Below, in pieces: positions 1-9,350 of a stretch of 64,000 nucleotides of DNA. The position numbers and the translations under genes were made by a program. How positions within the stretch are numbered: position 1 is the first letter of the stretch; each line of letters opens with the position of its first letter. Origin of the DNA: Mycobacterium sp. PS03-16 (GTDB taxonomy: Bacteria; Actinomycetota; Actinomycetes; Mycobacteriales; Mycobacteriaceae). The stretch lies in NCBI RefSeq assembly GCF_004570325.1, contig NZ_SPQO01000017.1, forward strand, positions 53,468 through 117,467, written 5' to 3'. The notes below the pieces were generated by a model that had not been told where the DNA came from, did no database searches, and saw only the letters and a list, made by a program, of their open reading frames with translations.

Positions 1-985
1 TGACGACGATGCTGGCGGGTAGGCCGTGGCGGGTGCCCAGGGCGCCGGAGGACAACGCGAGCCGCAGGCCGGCTTTGAGTGCGTCGTAGTCGCGTTGGCT
101 TTTGGTTTCGCGCTCCAGCCAAGGGAATACGGGAGGGTCGGGGGCCGGATCGGACAGGGCCGGGTGGTCATCGGGCGGGTCGGACGGGGCCGGGTCGTTG
201 GTGATCACGGTGTGTTCCGGCGCGGCGTCGGCTGGGTCGTCGGCTGGGGTGTTGTCGGTGGGCTGGGCGGGCTCGTTGTCGGGCTGGGCGGGCTCGCCGT
301 TGTAGTGGGCGATGAGGGCGTCGAGCAGGGCGCGGCCTTCGGGGTCGAGGAGGCCGGTGAGGGTGCTCATGCCGTCGCGTTGTTGGGGGCCGATGCGGAT
401 GAAGCGTTTGCGTTGTTGTTCGTCGTAGTCGGGTTCGGGGCCGTCTTCGTCGATGCAGTCCAGCAGTGTTTTGGCGGCCTTGTCGAGCTGGTGGGGATCG
501 AGGCCGGCGGCGAGGCGGGCCAAGGTGTGTTCGGTGTCGGTGCGGGTCTGGTTGTCGACCCACAGCGGCAGGCTGGTGAGGAAGGTTTTGATGTGGCGGA
601 CGTGGGCGGGGCTGATGTCGCCGCGGGCCAGGGCGGCGGCGGTGGCGGCCATCTGCGGCTCGAGTGTCTCCCCGGACAAGGTCCAGCGGGGGCCGAGGCG
701 GGCGGCGTCGTTGATCCGGGCGGCGGCCGCGTCGGGGGCCAGGTGCAGCAGCTCGACCAGGACATTCTTGGCCGAGGCCCCATCGAAGTCATCGAAGGTG
801 AGGGTGTGGCACAACGCGGCGAGCACGGTGTGGCCGAGGGCGTGTTGGCGGTTGAGGGCGCGTTCGTAGCGGGCGGCCAGGTGGGCGACTTGGCGGCCGG
901 TCAGCAGCTGGTAGGGCAGGGCGGCGAGCGCGTCGGTGGCGCGTTCGAACGCGGTCACCGTGGCGTCGACGTCCTCCCATTCCAT
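1..985 (-). CDS. DUF222 (13E12-type) HNH endonuclease-family protein, 3' end outside window
   Basis: The reading frame opens at an ATG at 985 and runs without a stop to the window edge, giving about 328 residues of an N-terminal DUF222 domain. The start reads MEWEDVDATVTAFERATDAL, with the usual alanine/leucine-rich helical pattern and a Pro/Asp-rich linker near residues 240-290. The HNH nuclease motif expected at the C-terminus lies beyond base 1 and cannot be seen. In mycobacteria these 13E12-repeat proteins occur in many copies and several are SOS-induced; the exact role is unknown. A LexA-type box sits 3 bp before the start codon, which fits. It could be a full gene or a decayed copy, because the 3' end is missing. 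Family assignment is confident, function is not. Confidence 0.82.
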   Translation of the reverse strand, partial: MEWEDVDATVTAFERATDALAALPYQLLTGRQVAHLAARYERALNRQHALGHTVLAALCHTLTFDDFDGASAKNVLVELLHLAPDAAAARINDAARLGPRWTLSGETLEPQMAATAAALARGDISPAHVRHIKTFLTSLPLWVDNQTRTDTEHTLARLAAGLDPHQLDKAAKTLLDCIDEDGPEPDYDEQQRKRFIRIGPQQRDGMSTLTGLLDPEGRALLDALIAHYNGEPAQPDNEPAQPTDNTPADDPADAAPEHTVITNDPAPSDPPDDHPALSDPAPDPPVFPWLERETKSQRDYDALKAGLRLALSSGALGTRHGLPASIVV

Positions 986-988
986 GTC

Positions 989-1004
989 TCGAACACTAGT
1001 TCGA
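989..1004. promoter_or_regulatory. LexA/SOS box
   Basis: TCGAAC-ACTA-GTTCGA is a perfect 6+4+6 palindrome. It is identical to the mycobacterial LexA consensus TCGAAC-N4-GTTCGA and lies directly before the ATG of the DUF222 gene. Damage-inducible control of that gene is inferred. Confidence 0.85.
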
Positions 1005-1153
1005 GGGTCCGACAAAACCGGGCCGCCGAGTGACTACAGGAACCAAAGTGACACAAATTCTTTCGCACTACTTGCAGTGCACGTTCACCCGTCCGCGAGC
1101 GTGCGCAGAATGCCGCGAAACACCGGCGTGTCGAGCATCAAACACGCACGCTC

Positions 1154-1183
1154 GCGCGGAAGTAGAGGACGCGCGGAAGTAGA
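1154..1183. repeat. Short tandem repeat in intergenic DNA
   Basis: The 13-mer GCGCGGAAGTAGA occurs at 1154-1166 and again at 1171-1183 (period 17), in the space between the DUF222 gene and the acyl-CoA synthetase. No function is evident. Confidence 0.5.
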
Positions 1184-1219
1184 AGAGAGGCCGGTACGCC
1201 CGCTGCTAGAGGACGCGGC

Positions 1220-2884
<1,665 letters not shown>

Positions 2885-2891
2885 GGCAGTG

Positions 2892-2920
2892 ACCATACAT
2901 CGGCCGATTGGCCGTATGGT
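2892..2920. promoter_or_regulatory. Candidate repressor operator at the acyl-CoA synthetase promoter
   Basis: ACCATAC at 2892-2898 and GTATGGT at 2914-2920 form perfect 7-bp arms, and an inner palindrome ATCGGCCGAT sits between them. The element lies 8 bp upstream of the chosen start codon, as expected for a TetR-type operator. No regulator gene is adjacent, so the binding protein is unknown. Confidence 0.45.
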
Positions 2921-2930
2921 CGCGGACGCG

Positions 2931-3353
2931 TCACGCCGGGTGAAGGCCGCTACCGGTCAGCACGGTGGGCTGCCAACCCTGGGCGCCCACGCACAGCAGC
3001 GGACGTCCGTCCGGCGCCTGCGCCGTGGACTGCGGACCGGGGCACGGCGCCCCGATGTCCTGTACGCCGTAGAGCGCGTAGGTCGACGTCCAGAAGCCGG
3101 TGTAGACCGGCGGCCACTGGTTGGGGATCCACTTGCACTGCAGCGGTTCGCCCCCACGCCCGCGGCCGAACACGTTGCGCTCCCAGCTGTAGCAGGGGGC
3201 GCCCAGCTTGGCCTCGTAGTTGATGCCGGGGACGTCGGTCGGGTAGCGGCCCGGATCGTCGTGATAGTCGTTGGCCGGAACCGCCAGGGCGCCCGGCGCC
3301 AGCCCCACAGCGGCGGCAGCGATCGACGCGGCGACGCACAGTTCACGAAACAT
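2931..3353 (-). CDS. Small secreted protein of unknown function
   Basis: A 140-residue protein with a signal peptide: MFREL, then a hydrophobic stretch rich in Ala/Val, then an Ala-X-Ala-type cleavage site near residue 26 (GALAVPA). The mature part is rich in Trp, Tyr, Pro and Gly and has four cysteines (in CYSW, CKW, CPG and CVG contexts) that could form two disulfides. The ATG at 3353 is preceded by GGTGAGGG at good spacing; a GTG two codons upstream is an alternative. It is transcribed toward the acyl-CoA synthetase gene, but 46 bp and a candidate operator separate them. I do not recognise a family beyond a mycobacterial secreted protein. Confidence 0.72.
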   Translation of the reverse strand: MFRELCVAASIAAAAVGLAPGALAVPANDYHDDPGRYPTDVPGINYEAKLGAPCYSWERNVFGRGRGGEPLQCKWIPNQWPPVYTGFWTSTYALYGVQDIGAPCPGPQSTAQAPDGRPLLCVGAQGWQPTVLTGSGLHPA

Positions 3354-3436
3354 GTCCACCCTCACCGGTTCATCATCGGACCCCGCCGGGGAAAGAGTAG
3401 CCGGTGGCCGATCGCGGGCGACGGCTTTCCCGCGGC

Positions 3437-3823
3437 TTACTGCGTGGGCTCGGCCGGGCCGGTGTCCGGGGTGGCGTCGAGGACGCTGACCGCGATGCCG
3501 TAGGGGAGGAACCGAACCTTGCGCGTCGGGTCGGTGTTGTCCTTGTTCGCCCGCAGCGCGTCGAGCTCGGTCGGGTACACCTGCTCGATGCGGGCACCAC
3601 CGGCGGCGTCGACGGTGAAGATCGCCCACACGCCGTCGCCCGTCTCGCCGGCGGTCTCCGGTTCGGTCCGCGGCCGGGCGAACCGGCCCAGCTCGTCGAT
3701 CAGCGCGTTGAAACCGGCGCGCTCGCCGGAGGTGGTGAAGAACCGGCTGACGCCCTCGAGGGCCTCGCGCGCCACGCGATCCAGATCCTCGGGGTCGAAA
3801 CCGAAGGGGCCGTTGCTGCTCAT
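3437..3823 (-). CDS. Conserved hypothetical protein
   Basis: A 128-residue soluble protein with a strong Shine-Dalgarno (GGAGGA) before the ATG at 3823. It has an N-terminal helical segment with DPEDLDRVAREALEGVSRFF, then a beta-rich part (VWAIFTVDAAGGARIEQVYP) and a conserved-looking end KVRFLPYGIAVSVLDA. There is no signal peptide or membrane segment. I do not recognise the family. It is read in the same direction as the secreted protein downstream, 83 bp away, and divergently from the SnoaL-like gene. Confidence 0.72.
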   Translation of the reverse strand: MSSNGPFGFDPEDLDRVAREALEGVSRFFTTSGERAGFNALIDELGRFARPRTEPETAGETGDGVWAIFTVDAAGGARIEQVYPTELDALRANKDNTDPTRKVRFLPYGIAVSVLDATPDTGPAEPTQ

Positions 3824-3919
3824 GGGTGTCCTCCTCGTACGCGGGCCGCACCTCTCACGGTACTCACCGTGGACGCGCCGGTGCCCCCTCAAACGCTCCG
3901 CGGTCGGTCGGGGATCAAA

Positions 3920-4741
3920 ATGACCCTCATGGCCTCCACTCGAGCTGATCTGCTCGCCGCGGTCGAGCGCTCGCCGCGGCTGGTGTCGGCACACGACCGC
4001 ACCGGCTGGGTCGGGCTCTACACGCCCGACGCGCTGATCGAGGACCCGGTCGGCGCCCGCCCGCACCGCGGCACCGGGGCGATCGACCGGTTCTACGCGA
4101 CGTTCATCGCGCCCCGCGACATCACGTTCCACCGCGGAGTCGACGCGGTGGTCGGGAACACGGTGATCCGCGACCTGGACCTGGAGGTGGGGATGTCCGG
4201 CGGCATCGCGATGCGGATCCCGGCATTCCTGCGCTACGACCTGGCGCCGGTCGGCGGCGACCTCAAGATCACCCGGCTGCAGGCGTTCTGGGAGCTGCCG
4301 GGGATGGTGGGGCAGTTCGTCCGCAACGGCCCCCGCGCAGTGCCCGCCGGGGCGGCGCTGGCGGCGACGCTGCTGCGCAATCAGGGCGCTGCCGGGGCGG
4401 CGGGATTCCTGGCCGGGCTGCAGGGAGCGGGCGGGCGTGGCAAACGGGAGTTCGTCGCATTCCTCGGCGACGCCCGGGCGGGTAATGAAGTCGCGGTACG
4501 GCGCCGGCTTGCCAAAGGCGCGCGGATCACACTGGGGGAGGACCGCCCGCTGGGCGGTACGGATCTGCTCGGGTGGCTGGCCGAGGCGCAGTGGGACAAG
4601 GTGATCGCGGCCGGCTATCACGTCGTCGCGGCCGTCCGCGCGGACACCGGTCCCGGCGTCGTCATCGCCGACGTGGAGACCCGGCCGTTCGTGATCACCC
4701 GGCTGCGGGTGTTCACCGAGGCCGGTGTCGGTGGCGGTTAA
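3920..4741 (+). CDS. SnoaL-like / nuclear transport factor 2-fold protein
   Basis: A 273-residue protein whose first 130 residues look like an NTF2/SnoaL fold: a helix with a W-x-x-LYTPDALIEDPVG segment, then GAIDRFYATFIAP and FHRGVDAVVGNTV. That pattern is typical of ketosteroid-isomerase-like enzymes and polar lipid-binding relatives. The C-terminal half (GRGKREFVAFLGDARAGNEVAVRRRL and later) repeats a shorter domain. Two in-frame ATGs exist (3920 and 3929); the first has GGTCGGGG six bases upstream. No active-site assignment can be made. It is divergent from the gene ending at 3437. Confidence 0.7.
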   Translation: MTLMASTRADLLAAVERSPRLVSAHDRTGWVGLYTPDALIEDPVGARPHRGTGAIDRFYATFIAPRDITFHRGVDAVVGNTVIRDLDLEVGMSGGIAMRIPAFLRYDLAPVGGDLKITRLQAFWELPGMVGQFVRNGPRAVPAGAALAATLLRNQGAAGAAGFLAGLQGAGGRGKREFVAFLGDARAGNEVAVRRRLAKGARITLGEDRPLGGTDLLGWLAEAQWDKVIAAGYHVVAAVRADTGPGVVIADVETRPFVITRLRVFTEAGVGGG

Positions 4742-4770
4742 CCACGACACCTCGCGGGTAGACCTGCCCC

Positions 4771-4965
4771 GTGAACACCCGTGGTGATGACGACGAAAAG
4801 AGCGAATCCGACGTAGGCGACGACCAGAAGGTCGCCTCCTCGCGTGCGGGTAAGGAAGACAGCGAGGGCGACGACGGCACCTATGTCGGCCGCACCTTCA
4901 GCGATGACGCGCTCGACGACGAGCAGACCGGTGCGGAGGCCCGGGCCCAGCAGCAGGGCGGCTGA
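4771..4965 (+). CDS. Small acidic hydrophilic protein
   Basis: A 64-residue protein from a GTG start, about a third Asp/Glu, with many Gly, Ser and Gln and almost no hydrophobic residues. It is probably intrinsically disordered and cytosolic. It sits 29 bp after the SnoaL-like gene in the same direction. The coding case rests on the clean frame and biased composition; no function is recognised. Confidence 0.55.
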   Translation: MNTRGDDDEKSESDVGDDQKVASSRAGKEDSEGDDGTYVGRTFSDDALDDEQTGAEARAQQQGG

Positions 4966-5019
4966 ACCACGGTGTCGGCGGCCGGGTTACCGCAGGTGTG
5001 GCCCCGGACATGAGACGGT

Positions 5020-5622
5020 ATGACCACCATGCCTGACCACCAGTACATGACCTACGAGGACTTCGGTCGCAAGTTCTTCGAGGTGGCCGTCACCGAGGAA
5101 CGCGTGGCCGGGGCGATCGGCGAGATCGCCGGCGACGCGTTCGAGATGGGTCCGATGGGGCAGGGCCCCGGCGGCATCGCGAAGGTCACCGCGCGGGTGA
5201 AGATCCTCACCCCGCGCGTCACCCGGCATCTCGGCGAGATGATCACGTTCGCGATCCGCATCCCGCTCGAGATCGACATGGTGATCGACCTGCGCATCGA
5301 CAAACCGCGGTTCGTCGTCTACGGCGAGATCTCGTTGCGGGCCTCAGCGCTCGCGGCCGAACCGCTGCTGCTGATCCTCGACGTCAAGAAGCCACGAGCC
5401 TCCGACATTTCGATCCACGTCACATCGAAGTCCCTTCGCGGCGAGGTGGTGCGCATCCTGGGCGGCATCGATGCGGAGATCAAGCGGTTCATCGCTGCCC
5501 ACGTGGCCGGCGAGATCGACAGCCCCGAATCGAAGAAAGCTCAGGTCATCCCCGTCGCGGACATGATCGATGAGTCGTGGGACGGCCCGTTGCCGGATGA
5601 CGTCGAGAGCGCCGACCCGTAG
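5020..5622 (+). CDS. Conserved hypothetical protein
   Basis: A 200-residue soluble protein with alternating beta-strand patterns (FAIRIPLEIDMVIDLRIDKPRF, split by short turns) and an acidic tail. The start has ATG ACC ACC ATG, so residue 1 or 4 could initiate. The pattern suggests a lipid- or ligand-binding beta barrel or TULIP-like fold, but I cannot name the family. It ends 12 bp before the secreted DUF732-like gene, so the two are probably cotranscribed. Confidence 0.72.
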   Translation: MTTMPDHQYMTYEDFGRKFFEVAVTEERVAGAIGEIAGDAFEMGPMGQGPGGIAKVTARVKILTPRVTRHLGEMITFAIRIPLEIDMVIDLRIDKPRFVVYGEISLRASALAAEPLLLILDVKKPRASDISIHVTSKSLRGEVVRILGGIDAEIKRFIAAHVAGEIDSPESKKAQVIPVADMIDESWDGPLPDDVESADP

Positions 5623-5634
5623 TAGGGTGCGCCG

Positions 5635-6000
5635 GTGCGTCATAGAAAGCTCGGCATCCTGGCAATCACCGTCGGTATCGCGATCGGCGGCGTGACGGCA
5701 GCGCCCGCATCCGCCCAGACTGCCGAGGACGCGTTCATCGCCGCGCTCGCCGACGCCGGTGTGGCGGCACCCGACCCGGCGAACGCCGTGGCGCTTGGGC
5801 AGTCGGTGTGCCCGATGCTCGCCGAACCGGGTCAGACCGCCGCCGACGCCGCCGCCAGGGTCGCCGACACCGCCGGCATGCCGCTGGGTGCGGCGACGAT
5901 GTTCACCGGATTGGCGATCTCGATGTTCTGCCCGGCCGTGGTGGCACGCATCGGCGAGGGTGACATCCCGCAGCTTCCGTTGGGTCTGTTCGGCTTCTAA
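5635..6000 (+). CDS. Secreted DUF732-type protein
   Basis: A 121-residue protein from a GTG start with a signal peptide (RHRKLG, hydrophobic core, APASA cleavage near residue 27). The mature part matches the mycobacterial DUF732 pattern: a helix EDAFIAALADAGV, then a cysteine in QSVCPML, and a second cysteine near the end in ISMFCPAVVARI, probably forming a disulfide. Function is unknown; family members are abundant extracellular proteins. It converges with the esterase gene on the other strand, overlapping it by 4 bp (5997-6000). Confidence 0.78.
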   Translation: MRHRKLGILAITVGIAIGGVTAAPASAQTAEDAFIAALADAGVAAPDPANAVALGQSVCPMLAEPGQTAADAAARVADTAGMPLGAATMFTGLAISMFCPAVVARIGEGDIPQLPLGLFGF

Positions 6001-6767
6001 CCGGCGACCGGCGTCAAGAACGGCCGGCGGGCGTGCTGCCCGTGCCCGGTGGCCAGTCCGCGCATGTGCCGCCACACCCACGGACGCAGCATGTTGTGGG
6101 TCCACAGCACCTGCGAGTACATGCTCGCCTGCAGCGACGGTTGCGCGGCCGATGCGCTCGCGGCGGCCCAACCGTGGTTGCTGCCCGGCAGTCCGAGCGC
6201 TTCCGCGGCGGCCAGGGCGAACAATTCGTGACCCCGCGGCGAGCCGTGCACCCGATCGGAACTCCACGTGTCCGGCTGGCGCATCGACTCCGCACCGAAC
6301 AGGTCGACCAGCCGGAAGCCGTGCCGCTCGGACGCGTTGGTGATCACCTCGTTGATCTCGCGCACCCGGGGTGCCAGCACCCGCCCGACGGGCAGGATCG
6401 CGGCGATGTCGGGGAACGTGGTGGTGACCACGGTCGCGCCCGAATCGCCCAGCCGGGCGTACACCTCGTCGAGGTCGGCGAGTGCCTTGCCGAACAGCCG
6501 ACCCGGCCGCGTCGCATCGTTCATCCCGACGCAGATCGTCACCAGATCCGGCTGCATCGCGAGCGCGTGCGGCAATTGGTCGTGCAGCACATCGGCGATA
6601 CGGCGGCCCCGCACGGCGAGGTTCGCATACGCCAGCCCTGGATAGAGTTCGTCGAGCCGCGCAGCGAGTCGGTCGGCGAAGCCGATCAACGTCCCGTCGC
6701 TGCCGGTGTCCCACAGCCCCTCGGTCTGGCTGTCGCCGAGTGCAACGTAACGCGAGTAGCCGATCAC
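5997..6767 (-). CDS. SGNH/GDSL-family esterase
   Basis: A 256-residue hydrolase. Block I is GDSQTEG with nucleophile Ser13, block III is CVGMND, and block V is DRVHGSPRGHELFA carrying the Asp-x-x-His pair. Together these define the SGNH fold, which cleaves ester bonds in lipids or acetylated sugars. There is no obvious signal peptide from the chosen GTG at 6767 (MIGYSRYVALGDS), so it is likely cytosolic. It lies downstream of another esterase in the same direction, a pairing that recalls Rv1075c/lipU in M. tuberculosis, but this is only a resemblance. Confidence 0.85.
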   Translation of the reverse strand: MIGYSRYVALGDSQTEGLWDTGSDGTLIGFADRLAARLDELYPGLAYANLAVRGRRIADVLHDQLPHALAMQPDLVTICVGMNDATRPGRLFGKALADLDEVYARLGDSGATVVTTTFPDIAAILPVGRVLAPRVREINEVITNASERHGFRLVDLFGAESMRQPDTWSSDRVHGSPRGHELFALAAAEALGLPGSNHGWAAASASAAQPSLQASMYSQVLWTHNMLRPWVWRHMRGLATGHGQHARRPFLTPVAG

Positions 6768-6808
6768 GGGCGAAACTTTATCGCGCTCAACCTGTTTGCG
6801 CCGAGCGG

Positions 6809-7861
6809 TCACCGGCCGAACGGTCCGGCCAGCGCCTTGGCGACGATCTCGTAGGCGGTGTTCTCCTCGGGATGCACACCGGGGAAGAAGTAGTAGCCGT
6901 GCGGCATCCCGTCGGGGAAGTAGTCGACGGTCCGCCCGCCCGCCGCGCGGATCCGCTCCGCGAAGGCCCTCGCCGAGTCGACGATCGGATCGTGGGTGCC
7001 GGCGGTGATGACCGCCGGCGGGTAGCCGGTCAGGTCGCCCTCGATCGGGCTGACGTACGGGTGGTCCCACCGGGTCGGGCCGACGTAGGCGCCGCGGATG
7101 AAACCGGCGAAGGCCATGTCGTAGACGATGCCTCGCGGCGCCTGGGTGCGGAACGACTCCCAGCGTTCGAACTGGAAGTCCGGCATCGCGCCCAGCATCA
7201 CCACCGCGTCGGGCACCCGCCCGCCGTCGTCGCGGCACCGCAGCGGCAGGGCGGCGGCGAGATTGGAACCGGCCGAATCGCCGGCCACCGCGATCCAAGT
7301 GGTGTCGCCGCCGAGCTGATCGCCGTGTGCGGCCACCCAGCGGTAGACGTCGTAGGCGTCGTCGAGCGGGGTGGGGAACATGAATTCCGGTGCGCTCCGA
7401 TAGTTCGCGGACACCACCAGCGCCGAGTTGGTGAACGAGAGCTTGCGCGCCAGGAAGTCGCAGTCCTCGGACGCGCCGACGGTGAATCCGCCGCCGTGGA
7501 AGTAGACGATCACGGGCAGCCGCTCCCCATCGGGCGCCGAGGACGGACGGTAGAGCTGACAGCGGGCGACGCCGTCGCGCACCGGGAGATACACCATGTC
7601 GACGTCGACGTCGGGCACCGCGTCGACGCCGCTGGGCGGCACCAACGCCGGGTCGGGTTGATGTCCGTCGCCGATGTACCCGCTGCGGACCGGCGCGATC
7701 ATCAGGTCGCGCAGCGCCACCGGTTGCCGGTTGTTGGCGATCACCCGGTACATCGGCAGCGCCGGGTCGTCCGGGGCGACATAGCTGAGTCCGTCGATGT
7801 GCACCGGGGCGGTGACGTCGATCTGGCCGGCGGGGATCGAGCGCAGCGCAGCGGGAATCAC
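6809..7861 (-). CDS. Alpha/beta hydrolase, hormone-sensitive-lipase family (Lip esterase)
   Basis: A 350-residue esterase/lipase. The HGGG oxyanion motif is at residues 122-125, the nucleophile elbow GDSAG has Ser196, and the later Asp (THDPIVD) and His (MPHGYY) complete the triad. The roughly 90-residue N-terminal extension is longer than the minimal fold and probably forms the cap. It would hydrolyse short to medium acyl esters. It is followed 41 bp downstream by the SGNH esterase, so the two probably form one unit. The fold is certain, the substrate is not. Confidence 0.88.
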   Translation of the reverse strand: MIPAALRSIPAGQIDVTAPVHIDGLSYVAPDDPALPMYRVIANNRQPVALRDLMIAPVRSGYIGDGHQPDPALVPPSGVDAVPDVDVDMVYLPVRDGVARCQLYRPSSAPDGERLPVIVYFHGGGFTVGASEDCDFLARKLSFTNSALVVSANYRSAPEFMFPTPLDDAYDVYRWVAAHGDQLGGDTTWIAVAGDSAGSNLAAALPLRCRDDGGRVPDAVVMLGAMPDFQFERWESFRTQAPRGIVYDMAFAGFIRGAYVGPTRWDHPYVSPIEGDLTGYPPAVITAGTHDPIVDSARAFAERIRAAGGRTVDYFPDGMPHGYYFFPGVHPEENTAYEIVAKALAGPFGR

Positions 7862-7948
7862 TGCAGCAGACTACGGGCGGTGACGCCGGCACGGGTTCGA
7901 TCGGGCCGCGGCGGGTACGCCTGTCCGAGACGAGAGAAAGGACGGCCG

Positions 7949-8506
7949 ATGCCGAACGAACTCAAGGGTCGCAGGATCGCCTTCCTCGCCGCGGACGGCG
8001 TGGAGAAGGTGGAACTCGAAGAGCCTCGCGCCGCGGTGGAGCAGGCCGGAGGCGCGGCAGAACTGCTGTCGCTGAAATCGGGCGAGATCGAAGCGCGCAA
8101 TCACGATCTGGAACCGGCGGGCAGCTTCCCCGTCGACCGCACGGTCGCCGATGCGAAAGTCGAGGAGTACGACGCCCTCGTGCTGCCCGGTGGCACCGTC
8201 AACCCGGACAAGCTGCGGCTCGACGAGTCGGCGGTCGCATTCGTGCGGGACTTCGTGCGCTCCGGCAAGCCGGTCGCCGCGATCTGCCACGGACCGTGGA
8301 CGCTGGTGGAGGCCGACGTGGTCCGCGACCGCACCCTGACGTCGTACCCGAGCATCCGTACCGACCTGCGCAACGCCGGCGCCACCGTCGTCGACCAGCA
8401 GGTGTGCATCGACGGAAACCTGATCACCAGCCGCTCGCCCAAGGATCTCCCGGCGTTCTGCCAGGCGATCACCGATCAGTTCGCCAACACCCCGGCGCAC
8501 ACCTGA
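7949..8506 (+). CDS. DJ-1/PfpI-family protein (class I glutamine amidotransferase-like)
   Basis: A 185-residue protein with the nucleophile elbow AICHGPW (Cys113) and the conserved upstream Glu in VEKVELEEP. That is the signature of PfpI/YhbO-type DJ-1 proteins, reported as proteases, glyoxalases or deglycases; the true activity is debated. The start ATG at 7949 has a GAGAAAGGA Shine-Dalgarno. It is divergent from the esterase pair with about 87 bp between the starts. A role in carbonyl or oxidative stress is inferred from the family only. Confidence 0.87.
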   Translation: MPNELKGRRIAFLAADGVEKVELEEPRAAVEQAGGAAELLSLKSGEIEARNHDLEPAGSFPVDRTVADAKVEEYDALVLPGGTVNPDKLRLDESAVAFVRDFVRSGKPVAAICHGPWTLVEADVVRDRTLTSYPSIRTDLRNAGATVVDQQVCIDGNLITSRSPKDLPAFCQAITDQFANTPAHT

Positions 8507-8509
8507 GTC

Positions 8510-9313
8510 TCAGCGCCACCGCACGACGCGCGTGAGCGTGCGTGGCGAGGCCAGCTGGGCCACAAGATGCTCGAGCCGCGCCCGGGGGACGTCGAGCTGC
8601 CACTGCGGCAGCGTGCCGGTGAGGCGGATGACCCCGGGCGCGAACGACACCCCGGTCAGCCGGATGCCGTGTGGGAGATCGGGCAGGCGCAGCCGGTAGG
8701 CCGGGGTCCGCACCGGCACCGCCCACCGGGCGCGCCGCACGGTCAGTCCCCGGGGCCGGATCCGCACCGTCGAGTCCACCAGGTCGACGTCCACTCGCAG
8801 GTGTCCCGCGCCGGGCCGGCGCGCCCAGCGCAGCCGGGCCACCCCGTCCGGCCCCACTTCGCCGGCCAGCCGCGGCACGTGGCCGCCGAACAGCTCGCCG
8901 AAGGCGCCGGCGGCGACGTCCACCTCCAGCTCGACCGGCGCGGCAACCAGCGTCGGTGGCATCGACGGCCGGATGTGCACATTGCGCAGCACCGCCCGGG
9001 CGTGGCTGAATCGCCCGCCGTCCCAGCGCACGTCGCGCGCCGCAACACGCACGTCACCGACCTGACCGACCGTCAGCGCGCGCAGGTCGAGCCGGGAATC
9101 GAACTCGGTGACCGTCAAGGTCACCGCACCGACGTCCGAGGCAAACGTGAGCCGGCGACCCGAGACCAGGCCCTGCACGGTGAGGAACAGCGTGCGGTAG
9201 GCGACCGCCGCGCCCGTGGCCATCGGGGTGAACGTGGCCGTCGCCCACCACGAGAACAGTGCGTCCAGCGGCCGCGCGAGGTCCGGGCGGCGCAGCGGCT
9301 CGGATTGCGACAC
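8510..9313 (-). CDS. DUF2993-like (LmeA-type) protein
   Basis: A 267-residue protein starting at GTG 9313 (MSQSEP). It is built mainly of beta strands, with repeated patterns such as LTVTEFDSRLDLRALTVGQV, and ends with LPHGIRLTGVSFAPGVIRLTG. That ending resembles DUF2993 proteins, a lipid-binding TULIP-like family that includes the lipoarabinomannan factor LmeA. No signal peptide or membrane anchor is visible, unlike LmeA, so it may act in the cytosol or the start may be wrong. It converges with the DJ-1 gene 3 bp away. The family call is tentative. Confidence 0.6.
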   Translation of the reverse strand: MSQSEPLRRPDLARPLDALFSWWATATFTPMATGAAVAYRTLFLTVQGLVSGRRLTFASDVGAVTLTVTEFDSRLDLRALTVGQVGDVRVAARDVRWDGGRFSHARAVLRNVHIRPSMPPTLVAAPVELEVDVAAGAFGELFGGHVPRLAGEVGPDGVARLRWARRPGAGHLRVDVDLVDSTVRIRPRGLTVRRARWAVPVRTPAYRLRLPDLPHGIRLTGVSFAPGVIRLTGTLPQWQLDVPRARLEHLVAQLASPRTLTRVVRWR

Positions 9314-9350
9314 GCGACCAGCATGGCATCGCCTGCGTAAGGTGGGGTCG

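Noticed and set aside
26..1033. Long plus-strand frame opposite the DUF222 gene
   Set aside because: It is Gly/Val-rich with no domain; it is the mirror of the DUF222 reading frame, which has a clear domain and an SOS promoter.
1034..1219. Possible small gene or CRISPR-like repeats
   Set aside because: Only two copies of a 13-mer are present with a 4-bp spacer; there is no array or coding frame with support.
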